Made by a program: the position numbers and the translations under genes
The notes under the pieces: generated by a model
Databases searched by the model: none
What the model saw: the letters and a program-made list of their open reading frames with translations, nothing else
What the model was told of the DNA's origin: nothing
Shown here: positions 38,715 to 47,512 of the stretch, one piece after another
Layout: the number at the start of each line of letters is the position of its first letter
How positions within the stretch are numbered: the first letter of the stretch is position 1
DNA from: Rhodococcoides fascians NBRC 12155 = LMG 3623
GTDB lineage: Bacteria; Actinomycetota; Actinomycetes; Mycobacteriales; Mycobacteriaceae
Length of the DNA: 64,000 nucleotides
Assembly: GCF_001894785.1 (NCBI RefSeq)
Contig: NZ_BCWW01000001.1
Span: 186,001 to 250,000, forward strand
Direction: 5' to 3'

Positions 38715-39791
38715 CTACTTTTTCTTCTGGGCTTCCATCATCTCGACGATTCTCTGAAGGTCGTCGACCGACCCGAATTCGACGACGATCTTGCCCTTTC
38801 GCTTACCCAGACTCACTGTCACCCTCGTATCGAACGAATCCGAGAGGCGATCGGCCACATCCTGAAGGCCCGGCATCTGGATCGGCTTGCGCTTCGCCGC
38901 CGGTTCGGGGGACTTACCGTCCTCGCGATTGGCCAGAGTGACGGCTTCTTCCGTCGCTCGAACCGAGAGACCCTCGGCCACGATGCGCGCAGCCAACGAT
39001 TCCTGTGCATCCGATCCCGCGTCCAACGACAGCAGCGCGCGTGCATGTCCCGCCGACAGAACACCGGCTGCGACACGTCTCTGTACCGGAATCGGCAACT
39101 TCAGCAGACGGATCATGTTGGTCACGACGGGGCGTGACCGTCCGATCTTTGCCGCGAGCTCCTCGTGCGTGACATCGAATTCTTCGAGGAGCTGCTGATA
39201 TGCGGCCGCCTCTTCGAGAGGATTGAGCTGCACGCGATGGATGTTTTCGAGCAGTGCGTCGCGCAGCATTGCGTCGTCTGCGGTTTCCCGGACGATCGCG
39301 GGGATCTTCTCCAGGCCCGCTTCCTGGCTCGCGCGCCACCGCCGCTCGCCCATGACGAGTTGATACTTGGCATCTCCTGCAGCTGCAGAACCGGATACGA
39401 GGCGCACCACGATCGGCTGCATGAGACCGAATTCGCGAATCGAGTGCACCAGTTCGGCAAGGGATTCGTCGTCGAAGACGTGCCTCGGCTGCTTGGGATT
39501 CGCCTCGATTCGGTCCGGCGAGATCTCCCGATACACGGCACCGACGGGGGAGAGGTCGTCCCCGTTCAGCACCGGCGGCGTCGGAGTAGGTGCCGTTGCT
39601 GTCTCTGTGGTGTCGTCGGACGCCACTGCCCGCTTGGGCTTCGTCGACGTGTCCGGCTTGTCCTTGGCGTTGCGGTCGGCACCGATGATGACGTCGGCTG
39701 CTGCATTACCGAGGCGCGGTCCGGCATCGGGGCCCGTGGGGATGAGCGACGCGAGTCCGCGCCCCAGACCGCCCTTACGTGCTTGACTCAT
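38715..39791 (-). CDS. parB: Chromosome-partitioning protein ParB
   Basis: A 358-residue ParB. The N-terminal CTPase domain (about residues 75-170) has the family box [20 protein letters not shown], followed by [21 protein letters not shown] and the HTH region [21 protein letters not shown] that reads parS; the C-terminal segment dimerises. It loads at parS, spreads as a CTP-dependent sliding clamp and organises the origin region. ATG at 39791 is 3 bp after the parA stop on the minus strand, so the two genes form an operon. Seven candidate parS sites lie upstream. Confidence 0.97.
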   Translation of the reverse strand: MSQARKGGLGRGLASLIPTGPDAGPRLGNAAADVIIGADRNAKDKPDTSTKPKRAVASDDTTETATAPTPTPPVLNGDDLSPVGAVYREISPDRIEANPKQPRHVFDDESLAELVHSIREFGLMQPIVVRLVSGSAAAGDAKYQLVMGERRWRASQEAGLEKIPAIVRETADDAMLRDALLENIHRVQLNPLEEAAAYQQLLEEFDVTHEELAAKIGRSRPVVTNMIRLLKLPIPVQRRVAAGVLSAGHARALLSLDAGSDAQESLAARIVAEGLSVRATEEAVTLANREDGKSPEPAAKRKPIQMPGLQDVADRLSDSFDTRVTVSLGKRKGKIVVEFGSVDDLQRIVEMMEAQKKK

Positions 39792-39794
39792 GTC

Positions 39795-40796
39795 CTACTT
39801 CTTTCGTGCGTCGATGCCGGCCGAGCGAGCAGCGAGCTCTCGTCCGGCGTCCAGGTAACTCATTGCTCCACGCGAACCGGGGTCGTAATCCAACACCGTC
39901 ATGCCGTACCCGGGTGCTTCGGAGACCTTCACACTGCGCGGAATCACGGCACGGAGCACGGCATCACCGAAGTGCTTCCGCACTTCCTCGGCGACCTGAT
40001 CGGCCAGTTTGGTGCGGCCGTCGTACATCGTGAGGATGACGGTCGAGACGTGCAATTCAGGATTGAGATGGGACTGAACCAGCTCGATATTCCGAAGCAG
40101 CTGCCCCACACCCTCCAGTGCGTAGTACTCGCATTGAATGGGAATCAGCACCTCGGTGGCCGCCACAAGCGCGTTGACAGTCAGCAGACCGAGTGACGGT
40201 GGGCAGTCGATGAGGATGAAATCGGCGTCGAGTCCGGCCAACTCCTCGACCGACAACGCCGTCTTGAGGCGTCCTTCCCGGGCCACCATCGAGACCAATT
40301 CGATCTCCGCGCCAGCAAGGTCGATCGTTGCCGGGATGCAGAACAACCGCTCACTGTGCGGACTCTGCTGGATCGCGTCTTTGGCCTTCACTTCGCCGAT
40401 GAGCACCTCGTAGCTCGACGGCACACCGGAATGATGTTCGACGCCCAGTGCCGTGCTGGCGTTGCCCTGAGGGTCCAGATCCACCACCAAGACCGTCAGG
40501 CCCTGGAGCGCGAGTGCGGCTGCGAGGTTGACCGCCGTCGTGGTCTTGCCGACGCCACCCTTCTGATTCGCAATCGTCAGCATGCGGCGCTTCGCCGGCT
40601 TGGGCAACGTCACCGATCCCGGGTGAAGGACCTGACTGGCCCGGTGCGCGGCGGCCCCGATCGGGGTGTCGTCGGTCGAAATCGAGTTGGTGTACTCGAA
40701 GCCACTCGTCACCCCCGCCTTGTTGGCGGCTGCGTTCGACGACTTCTTCTTGGACTCTGTTTCACGTGAAACAGCGGGATCCGACCCACCCGACAT
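39795..40796 (-). CDS. parA: Chromosome-partitioning ATPase ParA
   Basis: A 333-residue deviant Walker ATPase. KGGVGKTTTAVNLAAALA (about residues 77-94) holds the signature Lys and P-loop, VVDLDPQGNAS follows, and DFILIDCPPSLGLLTVNAL is the Walker B part. About 70 N-terminal residues precede the ATPase. It binds nucleoid DNA and segregates ParB-parS complexes. AAGGAG lies before the ATG at 40796. Codons 8-13 contain a perfect parS palindrome, so the protein there reads VSRET. Confidence 0.96.
   Translation of the reverse strand: MSGGSDPAVSRETESKKKSSNAAANKAGVTSGFEYTNSISTDDTPIGAAAHRASQVLHPGSVTLPKPAKRRMLTIANQKGGVGKTTTAVNLAAALALQGLTVLVVDLDPQGNASTALGVEHHSGVPSSYEVLIGEVKAKDAIQQSPHSERLFCIPATIDLAGAEIELVSMVAREGRLKTALSVEELAGLDADFILIDCPPSLGLLTVNALVAATEVLIPIQCEYYALEGVGQLLRNIELVQSHLNPELHVSTVILTMYDGRTKLADQVAEEVRKHFGDAVLRAVIPRSVKVSEAPGYGMTVLDYDPGSRGAMSYLDAGRELAARSAGIDARKK
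40758..40773. promoter_or_regulatory. parS: parS site 1 (perfect)
   Basis: TGTTTCACGTGAAACA, the 16-bp consensus ParB-binding palindrome, lies within the parA coding sequence near its 5' end. Confidence 0.95.
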
Positions 40797-40872
40797 ATGT
40801 GCTCCTTAGTGCGGAACTGAATGTGTTCTACGTTCGATACAAACGGCGCGGGGCGATTCCCGCAATCGATCA

Positions 40873-41553
40873 TCAGTGGCGACTGAGCCGCCGCGGCTCA
40901 CGGACTGCCCTGACGACGATGGTGGGTGTCGGGAGAAGACCGACACCGCACTCCACGACCTCCAGCTTGCCAGCACCCATACGGGTGAGGGAAGTCCTGT
41001 CGCGTTCGATCTCCTCACTCGCGCTGGAACCCTTCAGCGCGAGCATCCGGCCGCGTTCGTGAACGAGGGGGAGAGACCATTTGGCGAGCTTCTCCAGCGG
41101 GGCCACAGCCCTCGACGTGACGACATCCGCGCCGCCGGCTTCCTTCTTCACGCCGGGCTGCTCGGCCCGCCCACGTACAACCAACACGTTCAGATCGTGC
41201 TCGTCGATGAACTCGGCCAGATAGACGGTTCTCCGAAGAAGAGGCTCGACGAGCGTCACCCGAAGATCCGGTCGAGCGATGGCAAGAGGGATACCGGGCA
41301 GACCGGCACCGCTTCCGATGTCGACCACAGTTTCGCCCTCGTCGATGAGCTCGCCGATCGCAGCGCAATTGAGGATATGCCGCTCCCAGAGTCGCGGAAC
41401 TTCGCGTGGACCGATCAGCCCCCGTTCGACTCCGGCGGTAGCCAAGAACTCGTGATATCTCCGAGCGAGATCCAGTCGATCTCCGAACATCTGCTCGGCG
41501 ACGGCCATCAACTCGGTGCTATCCGACGCTTCTTGTTCCACGTGAAACATCAT
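40873..41553 (-). CDS. rsmG: 16S rRNA (guanine527-N7)-methyltransferase RsmG
   Basis: A 226-residue SAM-dependent methyltransferase (GidB) that modifies G527 of 16S rRNA; loss gives low-level streptomycin resistance in other bacteria. The key SAM motif is [22 protein letters not shown] near residue 78, with [15 protein letters not shown] near 148 as a second family block. Two ATGs at 41553 and 41550 precede FHVEQ, encoded by a parS palindrome. The frame runs 32 codons further without support. It is the first gene of the leftward rsmG-parA-parB group, 76 bp before parA. Confidence 0.93.
   Translation of the reverse strand: MMFHVEQEASDSTELMAVAEQMFGDRLDLARRYHEFLATAGVERGLIGPREVPRLWERHILNCAAIGELIDEGETVVDIGSGAGLPGIPLAIARPDLRVTLVEPLLRRTVYLAEFIDEHDLNVLVVRGRAEQPGVKKEAGGADVVTSRAVAPLEKLAKWSLPLVHERGRMLALKGSSASEEIERDRTSLTRMGAGKLEVVECGVGLLPTPTIVVRAVREPRRLSRH
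41534..41549. promoter_or_regulatory. parS: parS-like site 2 (one mismatch)
   Basis: TGTTCCACGTGAAACA differs from consensus at position 5. It lies directly behind the rsmG start codon and codes for FHVEQ. Confidence 0.85.
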
Positions 41554-41728
41554 CCCGTGCTCGGGCACGGATCGCCAAACGACACCTCTGTAAGTTGCCG
41601 AGATCGCGAGGTTCCGGAAGTTGGAGTCCCGATTCGATGGGTCGAGCACACCCGGACCGCCGTCAGCGCGCCCGCTCCGATTTCAGAGTTCATTCTTCCC
41701 GACACTTCGCCGTTGTTGAGTACGTCGG

Positions 41729-41744
41729 TGTTTCACGTGAAACC
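41729..41744. promoter_or_regulatory. parS: parS-like site 3 (one mismatch)
   Basis: TGTTTCACGTGAAACC differs from consensus only in the last base. Confidence 0.88.
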
Positions 41745-42266
41745 GTGCCAGGGTCCGACGGCTGGGGACGCGACAGTTGCGTGTACTTCGAGCGACCGAC
41801 CCACGGTCCTCAGCGCCCTCCAACGAACTCGCGCACCAAGTGATATCGACTAGGACTTCCCGTCCCGGCGATGGTGGACGAGATGCCCGTACGGCCAGAC
41901 CCATCCGGTACAGGAGCCGTTCCCGTCGCCCATCCGATACAGACACGTCAGGCTGGGGACTCCAAGTACATCGCCGCCCTACGCCCACTGCCGTCGTGGG
42001 TCCTCGGCACGGGCGCGCCTTTGACCCTTGCTCCATAGGCACTCGGCGAGCTCGCCGAGGGAAGCACCCCACCGGCACACTGACCCGACCGCCATCACGG
42101 GTCCAACAGAATCCGGCGATCCGATGAGGCCACCCCAAGGACGGCGTTGAGGACTGCGTTCACTGAAGTGCATCCGTCCATCCCACCCAGGGTTTGAGCA
42201 ACCACTTCGTCGAGACGAGTCGTAACTCTGATAGCCGTGTCCGTGATGTCGGGCGCGCCCCCCCGC

Positions 42267-42282
42267 CGTTTTACGTGAAACC
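42267..42282. promoter_or_regulatory. Degenerate parS-like site 4
   Basis: CGTTTTACGTGAAACC has three mismatches to the consensus but keeps ACGTGAAAC. Binding is uncertain. Confidence 0.5.
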
Positions 42283-42734
42283 GGGCAGCTCGCTCTGGTC
42301 GGACAGCGTCGGCAGATTCGTCCCCGACTGACACCGCAATCGATGTTGCCTCGACCGAGCCCACTAGGCGTCACGTTCATTCCCGGGCGCCGCCTGGCCC
42401 CACAGCACCCAGCTCGAAACCGACCCCACACCCCCTCGTTGGGACCGGATGTTGCGAGCACCCGCCGTGGCGTCGTCGGCGATCGGCGTGCCCACGCTTT
42501 CGGATACAACCGGACAGCTTCGGGCATCGTTTGACCTGTCGGAAAATGTCGCGCGGCTCGGACTGCTCCTCGCGCCCGCCTACCGCCGGCTGTCGCGAGC
42601 ACCAAGCGACCGGGTGCAAGATCGACGCCCGGTTCGGACTGCTCCTCGGGCCGGGTCCGCCGATGTTAAGAGCATCGGCCGGAGCGTATTCAAAACCGTC
42701 GCACGCTTCGACGGCAGGATCGTGCCCTAGATCG

Positions 42735-42750
42735 TGTTTCACGTGAAACA
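42735..42750. promoter_or_regulatory. parS: parS site 5 (perfect)
   Basis: TGTTTCACGTGAAACA within an 18-bp palindrome (extra flanking G and C). Confidence 0.95.
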
Positions 42751-43069
42751 CGTTCCGACTCTCTGCGGGTTAGGTTGCCGTCGACGTGGCCGTAGTCTCG
42801 ATGATCGTCAGTCCGGATCGGCACCAAGTTCCACAACGGGTCTTGCCGACGATCAGTCTGGACGTCACATTCGCAGGCGACCGTCGGGTGCCTCCGATCG
42901 GTTGGATGACTTCGCCTGTAGACGCAGTTCGGAGACGACAGCTGCACGGCGATCGAGAGCGGCGACGTCAATCCTTCCTCGAGCAATCGGGGTCGGAGGC
43001 ATGGAGCGAGCCGACATCAGTCCGAGCCAGCCCAATTTCGAAAGGTGACGGCCGGCCAAGAGACCCGAC

Positions 43070-43085
43070 TGTTTCACGTGAAACA
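43070..43085. promoter_or_regulatory. parS: parS site 6 (perfect)
   Basis: TGTTTCACGTGAAACA, 335 bp from site 5, in the same ORF-poor region. Confidence 0.95.
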
Positions 43086-43969
43086 CGCACACGCGTCTGC
43101 ACCCCTCGCGGGCAACCTAGGTAGGTGGTTGTCCTACCCGACCGCCGTGTAGATGACGCGACGCCGGGGCGCACTCACGATCGGTGATCCTGAGGTCGAA
43201 GACATTCGAGATCCAATGCTGGGGTAGTGAGCCCAGCTGAGCGTGACGCGACCGACGATGACTACGCACTACCGGCCGCCACACGTCACGCCATGGTGAA
43301 CCAGTCATGCTCATTTGACCTAACCTGCGACATCACCGCGCCGGACACTCCGCCGTCGCGTTCCAGAACGAGGTCATCACAGAATTCACCCAGACGGATC
43401 CTGCTACGCCTCGTGCCTCTGGAAGTTCGCGCGGCAAGCACAGCACAGAGACAACCCATCGTCCGTCGATCGGCTCACGTCTTCATCCGATAGCGTCTCG
43501 GCAAGTGAGGAGCACACCTTCTCCCGGCCCGACAGCAGAGTTCGAGGTCATGAACTAGCCCGGTGTGCCCGCCCGCTACACCGAGGCCCGCCTGTCATAT
43601 CGTCGCGCAAGGGGCCACGGTGACGATGTGCCCGCTGCGGGAGCGCATCGCGGCAAGCGGACCGACGGTCGTGTAGTCCGCTGTCCCACCGTGACTGATC
43701 CTTCCTCGGACTTGGACTGACCAACCACGTGCGTTGATGCCGAAAGAACTATGCAGGCGCATCCGAGCGTGTGCACGATGGGTGGTCTCGACTACTCTTA
43801 ATCGGCTGGGGTCCAAGAGTTGGTTGACACCCTCGACCTCGCCGAGCCGCGAGGCATTCCTCGATCATCGGCTGTCGACCAAACGGGATCCGGTCGCATG
43901 ATCGGCGTGCGTATGACCGCCACAAGGGCGAGCCACCTCGACCTATCAATCGACATCTGCCTCAGCGTT

Positions 43970-43985
43970 CGTTTCACGTGAAACA
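43970..43985. promoter_or_regulatory. parS: parS-like site 7 (one mismatch)
   Basis: CGTTTCACGTGAAACA differs only in the first base. It is the site nearest to oriC, about 5.1 kb away. Confidence 0.88.
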
Positions 43986-44030
43986 TCGTCCGTCACGTGG
44001 AATCACGGGCAGAGCCGCCCTGCAACCACC

Positions 44031-44043
44031 CGTCACAGTGACG
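44031..44043. promoter_or_regulatory. CGTCACAGTGACG palindrome, second copy
   Basis: Identical to the core of the palindrome at 38665-38679. The two copies flank the parB-parA-rsmG-parS segment. Confidence 0.45.
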
Positions 44044-44158
44044 AAAGCGTCCGATACCGATGGGCCCATTATTTTTCGCTCTCGGAGCCCATCCGATCGC
44101 TAACGCCCAAGGCAAATTACATCCATGCAATTCAAGCCCGAGCTTTCGACACAAACGA

Positions 44159-44188
44159 CGATGGCCCCCACCGAAGTGGGGGCCATCG
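44159..44188 (-). terminator. Terminator of the rpmH-jag operon
   Basis: A perfect 13-bp GC-rich stem (CGATGGCCCCCAC / GTGGGGGCCATCG) with a CGAA loop lies 17 bp past the jag stop. On the minus strand TCGTTTGTGT follows. Confidence 0.85.
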
Positions 44189-44204
44189 CTTATCGAAAGT
44201 GTCG

Positions 44205-44888
44205 CTATGCCTTGACGACGACGACCCGTCGAGCGGGTTCGACGCCGGTGCTTTCGCTCGCAACGCCGTCGATCTTGGCAACTGCGTCGTGCACGATCTT
44301 GCGCTCGAACGGAGTCATCGGAGTCAGTTCCTCACGCTCTCCGGATTCGAGTACTCGACGTGCTGCTTCGGCACCCAGGTTCCCGAGCTCGGTGCGTCGC
44401 TTGGCACGCCACCCGGCGACGTCGAGCATCAGCTTGCTGCGCTCGCCCGTCGACTGCTGCACAGCCAGACGGGTCAGTTCCTGCAGAGCGTCGAGTACCT
44501 CGCCCTTGCGACCGACGAGCTTGGCGAGATCGTCTCCGCCGTCGATGCTGACGATCGCGCGATCACCCTCCACGTCGAGGTCGATGTCTCCGTCGAAGTC
44601 GAGCACGTCCAGAAGCTGCTCGAGGTAGTCGCCGGCGATTTCGCCTTCCTCGACCAAGTAATCCTCGTCGTCTTCGTCGTCTTCACCATCATCCGAATCC
44701 GCAGCGTCATCGACACTCGTGGGGACCGACGGAGTCTTCTGTACGGCGTCGTCGACAGTAGCTTCGTCGTCGGACTCCGTCTCGACGGCACTCACCTGAT
44801 CGGTCTCGACCATCACGTCACCCACTCCATCCCCAGCTGCTGCGTTCCGTACTTCGTCGTTCTGTGCTTCTTCGGCGTGCGCTGCCAT
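44205..44888 (-). CDS. jag: Jag/KhpB RNA-binding protein
   Basis: A 227-residue protein with a very acidic N-terminal part (residues 1-75, with a run of Asp/Glu), a KH domain with LVGRKGEVLDALQELTRLAV near 120-140 and an R3H domain (RxxxH in ERKIVHDAV near 203). It is an RNA-binding partner in the YidC region of Gram-positive bacteria, linked to control of cell division and envelope synthesis in firmicutes. The Jag-N domain of firmicutes is absent. ATG at 44888 has the SD GAGAAGGA. It follows yidC by 25 bp and is last in the operon. Confidence 0.93.
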   Translation of the reverse strand: MAAHAEEAQNDEVRNAAAGDGVGDVMVETDQVSAVETESDDEATVDDAVQKTPSVPTSVDDAADSDDGEDDEDDEDYLVEEGEIAGDYLEQLLDVLDFDGDIDLDVEGDRAIVSIDGGDDLAKLVGRKGEVLDALQELTRLAVQQSTGERSKLMLDVAGWRAKRRTELGNLGAEAARRVLESGEREELTPMTPFERKIVHDAVAKIDGVASESTGVEPARRVVVVKA

Positions 44889-44913
44889 GTTCGTCCTTCT
44901 CTCGACGTGTCGG

Positions 44914-46005
44914 TCAGCGCCGCTTGCGCTTGGTCGACTTGTTCCTGTTCGCCTGCGGTCGCGGTTTGCTCGGGGTGGCAGACCCTGACGAAGAGTCCGT
45001 CCCGGTACTTGCAGTATCGGTAGTGGATTCGTCATCCGCCGGTGCCATCTTCGAGAGCTTCGGCCGAGCACCGGGCTTGGGCTTTGTCGTCGAGACCGGC
45101 TTCACTCCTGGCTTGGGCGCATTCTCCGAGCGCTTCTCGACGGCGGCCGCTACCTTGGCGGCCTCTTCCTTGTCGATCTTGCCGAACACCAGGTGCTGCT
45201 GCGCGTAGGTCCAGGTGTTGTTGCTGACCCAGTAGAGCAGGATGGCGACGGGCAACAGTGCACCGAACACCAGAACACCCAGCGGGAACACGTAGAGGGC
45301 GAGCTTGTTCATGATGGCGGACTGCGGGTTTGCGGCCGCGGCGGCGCTCTGCCGGGCCACGGACGCACGCGAGTTCAGGTGCGTCATGACGGCCGCAATG
45401 ATCATCAGGGGAATGGACACAGCCGCGATGACCCACGTGGACGGAATGGTCGCGTCGGGACCGACGGCGAAGGCGTTGAGCTGATCCTGCGGCATGGTGA
45501 TCCAGGCCGAGATGGGAGCGCCGAACAGGCGGGCATCCAGGAACGACTGAACATCGGCAACGCTGAACGCATAATTCGAGAGTTCGCGGTTCTCTTCCGG
45601 ACTCAGGCCGAGCTGCCCGACACCGGTACCGGTGCGGTTGAACGAGCGAAGCACGTGGAACAGGCCGATGAACACCGGTGCCTGTGCCAGCACGGGGAGG
45701 CAGCCCATCAACGGGTTGAAGCCGTGTTCTTTTTGCAGCTTCTGCATCTCGACGGCCATTTTTTGCTTGTCTTTGCCGTACTTCTTCTGCAGCGCTTTGA
45801 TCTGCGGCTGCAGTTCCTGCATCTGCCGCGTCGTGCGGACCTGCTTGACGAAGGGCTTGTACAGGATCAGCCGGAGGGTGAAGACGAGGAAGACGACGGA
45901 CAATGCCCAGGCGAAGCCATTGCTGGGATCCTGGAACACAAAGCCGAACACCTTGTGCCACACCCAGAGAATCCAGGCAACCGGGTAGTAAATGAAGTCG
46001 AGCAC
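44914..46005 (-). CDS. yidC: Membrane protein insertase YidC
   Basis: A 363-residue Oxa1/YidC insertase that helps membrane proteins fold and insert. Helices are seen near residues 1-30, 38-58, 100-125, 165-200 and 225-260. [43 protein letters not shown] (described here by its core [16 protein letters not shown] near 95) is the cytoplasmic coiled-coil plus conserved loop. The tail after 290 is Lys/Arg-rich ([11 protein letters not shown]), which can contact ribosomes. ATG at 46005 follows yidD by 4 bp. Confidence 0.96.
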   Translation of the reverse strand: MLDFIYYPVAWILWVWHKVFGFVFQDPSNGFAWALSVVFLVFTLRLILYKPFVKQVRTTRQMQELQPQIKALQKKYGKDKQKMAVEMQKLQKEHGFNPLMGCLPVLAQAPVFIGLFHVLRSFNRTGTGVGQLGLSPEENRELSNYAFSVADVQSFLDARLFGAPISAWITMPQDQLNAFAVGPDATIPSTWVIAAVSIPLMIIAAVMTHLNSRASVARQSAAAAANPQSAIMNKLALYVFPLGVLVFGALLPVAILLYWVSNNTWTYAQQHLVFGKIDKEEAAKVAAAVEKRSENAPKPGVKPVSTTKPKPGARPKLSKMAPADDESTTDTASTGTDSSSGSATPSKPRPQANRNKSTKRKRR

Positions 46006-46009
46006 GGCT

Positions 46010-46339
46010 CTATGTACTCCTCTGTTCTTCCACTCGCAGGAGATCGTGGTGTTCTTCGGTTTCGGTCAGCTCGGTGACGGTTGCGCGCCACCTACCGGGT
46101 TCGGGCACCGGGTCCCAGCCTCCAGAGTGCCAGGGAGCACATTTGAGGAGGCGGACGACTGCCAGGAGCGAGCCCTTCGGCATCCCGTGCACCTGGAGCG
46201 CCTCGATGGCGTATTCACTGCAGGTGGGGGAGAAGCGACAGGTAGGGGGCCGCATCGGGGACACATAGGTCCGGTACAACACGATGCAGTAGACGAGAGT
46301 TCGAGCAGGAATGGAACGAAGGTTGCCCATGAATGTCAT
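46010..46339 (-). CDS. yidD: Membrane protein insertion efficiency factor YidD
   Basis: A 109-residue YidD/YtjA protein with the family core [31 protein letters not shown] (Cys-containing, about residues 22-52) and [16 protein letters not shown]-like text ([16 protein letters not shown]). It assists YidC-dependent insertion. Its ATG overlaps the rnpA stop by 4 bp (ATGA), which indicates coupled translation. The C-terminal 25 residues are variable. Confidence 0.94.
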   Translation of the reverse strand: MTFMGNLRSIPARTLVYCIVLYRTYVSPMRPPTCRFSPTCSEYAIEALQVHGMPKGSLLAVVRLLKCAPWHSGGWDPVPEPGRWRATVTELTETEEHHDLLRVEEQRST

Positions 46340-46716
46340 GACGGCGGACCCTTCGGAGCTTCGAGTAGACCGAGCTTCTTCAAACCTGAACGCAGTTGAA
46401 CGTGTAGATCTGCCGAGGATGCATGCGCAGCACCCGGAAGTGCTCGAATGACCACGTCGGTGTTCACCGCGAGCCCGTCGATCACCTCAGCACAGATATG
46501 CCGAAGCCGGCGCGCAACTCGATGACGAGTTACGGCCGGCCCGACTGCCTTGCTGACGATCAATCCGAAACGTGGACCATGAACGGTGGATGCGATGTCC
46601 TGCTCGTGACGCGCAACTGCGTGTACGACCAGGTCCGATCTACCCATTCGGCGTCCTCGACGCATCACCACGGTGAAGTCACGTGCGCGATGCAGCCGAT
46701 TCGGCTCAGGAAGCAT
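46336..46716 (-). CDS. rnpA: Ribonuclease P protein component
   Basis: A 126-residue RnpA, the basic protein subunit of RNase P for tRNA 5' maturation. It shows RLHRARDFTVVMRRGRR near the N-terminus and the RNR-type motif AVGPAVTRHRVARRLRHI near 57-74. ATG at 46716 (MLPEPNRLHRARDF) has GGAG six bases upstream, so the longer frame starting with TTG at 46728 is not needed. It lies 30 bp after rpmH and overlaps yidD. Confidence 0.95.
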   Translation of the reverse strand: MLPEPNRLHRARDFTVVMRRGRRMGRSDLVVHAVARHEQDIASTVHGPRFGLIVSKAVGPAVTRHRVARRLRHICAEVIDGLAVNTDVVIRALPGAAHASSADLHVQLRSGLKKLGLLEAPKGPPS

Positions 46717-46746
46717 CCCGAGCTCCAAGCTTCGGACGAACGGTTA

Positions 46747-46890
46747 TCAGGCTGTGAGTTCTTTGCGGCCCTTGCCGCGACGTGCGGAAACGATTGCACG
46801 ACCCGCACGGGTACGCATACGAAGACGGAAGCCATGAACGCGCGCGCGGCGGCGATTGTTCGGCTGGAACGTCCGCTTGCCCTTGGCCAC
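46747..46890 (-). CDS. rpmH: 50S ribosomal protein L34
   Basis: A 47-residue protein, [20 protein letters not shown] onward, ending GKGRKELTA, the exact L34 pattern. The GTG at 46890 has AGGAG eight bases upstream. A longer open frame to 47193 exists but is only upstream sequence. It is the first gene of the leftward rpmH-rnpA-yidD-yidC-jag operon, divergent from dnaA. Confidence 0.97.
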   Translation of the reverse strand: MAKGKRTFQPNNRRRARVHGFRLRMRTRAGRAIVSARRGKGRKELTA

Positions 46891-47512
46891 GGTCAACACT
46901 CCTCGAGATTCGAAGACGCCGATCTGTCGGCGCCTGCTGTAAAGGTTCTCAGCGAGTTCGGATGAACTCGCTAGCCTCCCGAGCGAGAAATCCGAGTGAA
47001 GACAGACTGTGAGCAGCCAGCAAGCATCGGCCACCTCGCTATTGGGTGACTGTTCGAGAGTACTGATCGAGTCACCGGTGGTCAAACTCGCTCGACATCG
47101 ACCGATCCGTCGATTCATACACAGGCCACGGACGACGAGACCTCGGACGGGCCGAAGAGTCGACAATATCTGTCGTTCCGCGGCGCCGCGCAACTGGTCG
47201 TTGCTGCGATCGAACGACTGACAATGGCTATCGCCGCAGGTCAGACTGTCGTATACGTACTACCACGCCACTCGGTGACGGTTGGGCTCACATCGGTGTC
47301 GTTTATCCACACCTGTGGATAATTGTGTGGAAACACAGTTCAGGTGGCATATTCGTACCTTGCGGGGTCCACCGAAGGACCCTTGTCTCGGCCGCGGAGG
47401 CGCACGATCGACGACGCTATCCGACGACGCGGTTGCGCGGGTTCGAAACGCCGCACCGAATCGGTTGTCGGAGTCCGGCGAGACCTACAAGCTCGACGAC
47501 GGAGGGATCGAC
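46891..47512. other. rpmH-dnaA intergenic region
   Basis: This 622-bp divergent region holds the rpmH and dnaA promoters but no gene. On the rpmH side two stem-loops occur: CGCCGA/TCGGCG (46917-46932) and AGCGAGTTC/GAACTCGCT (46951-46972), probably in the rpmH leader. On the dnaA side lies a DnaA-box pair at 47303-47322. I see no clear -35/-10 pair by eye. Confidence 0.6.
47303..47322. promoter_or_regulatory. Inverted pair of DnaA boxes upstream of dnaA
   Basis: TTATCCACA (47303-47311, plus) and TGTGGATAA (47314-47322, minus) face each other with 2 bp between, followed by the weaker TTGTGTGGAAA. They suit DnaA autoregulation and an origin role. Confidence 0.85.

Larger units (their letters stand above)
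41554..44158. other. 2.6-kb ORF-poor, parS-rich intergenic region
   Basis: Between the rsmG start and the terminator of the jag operon I find no reading frame with a recognisable domain, SD and plausible codon use. The open frames present are short, overlap each other on both strands and read through parS palindromes (as FHVK or VSRET). The segment holds five parS or parS-like sites, a CGTCACAGTGACG palindrome and a degenerate duplication around CGGACTGCTCCTCG (42560 and 42634). In related genomes rsmG and jag are usually almost adjacent. It may be a centromere-like region; it also must carry the promoter for rsmG-parA-parB. Confidence 0.7.

Noticed and set aside
41534-43985. Palindromes in the par region as a CRISPR array or iterons
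   Set aside because: Unit is the 16-bp parS consensus, spacing is irregular (195-900 bp), and no cas genes are present.
41595-44000. Several 60-200 codon frames in the parS region
   Set aside because: They overlap on both strands, read through parS palindromes, lack SD and domains and look low in coding bias.
47282-47512. Longer dnaA start at 47282
   Set aside because: It would translate DnaA boxes and promoter DNA; GTG 47513 has a good SD and matches mycobacterial DnaA.
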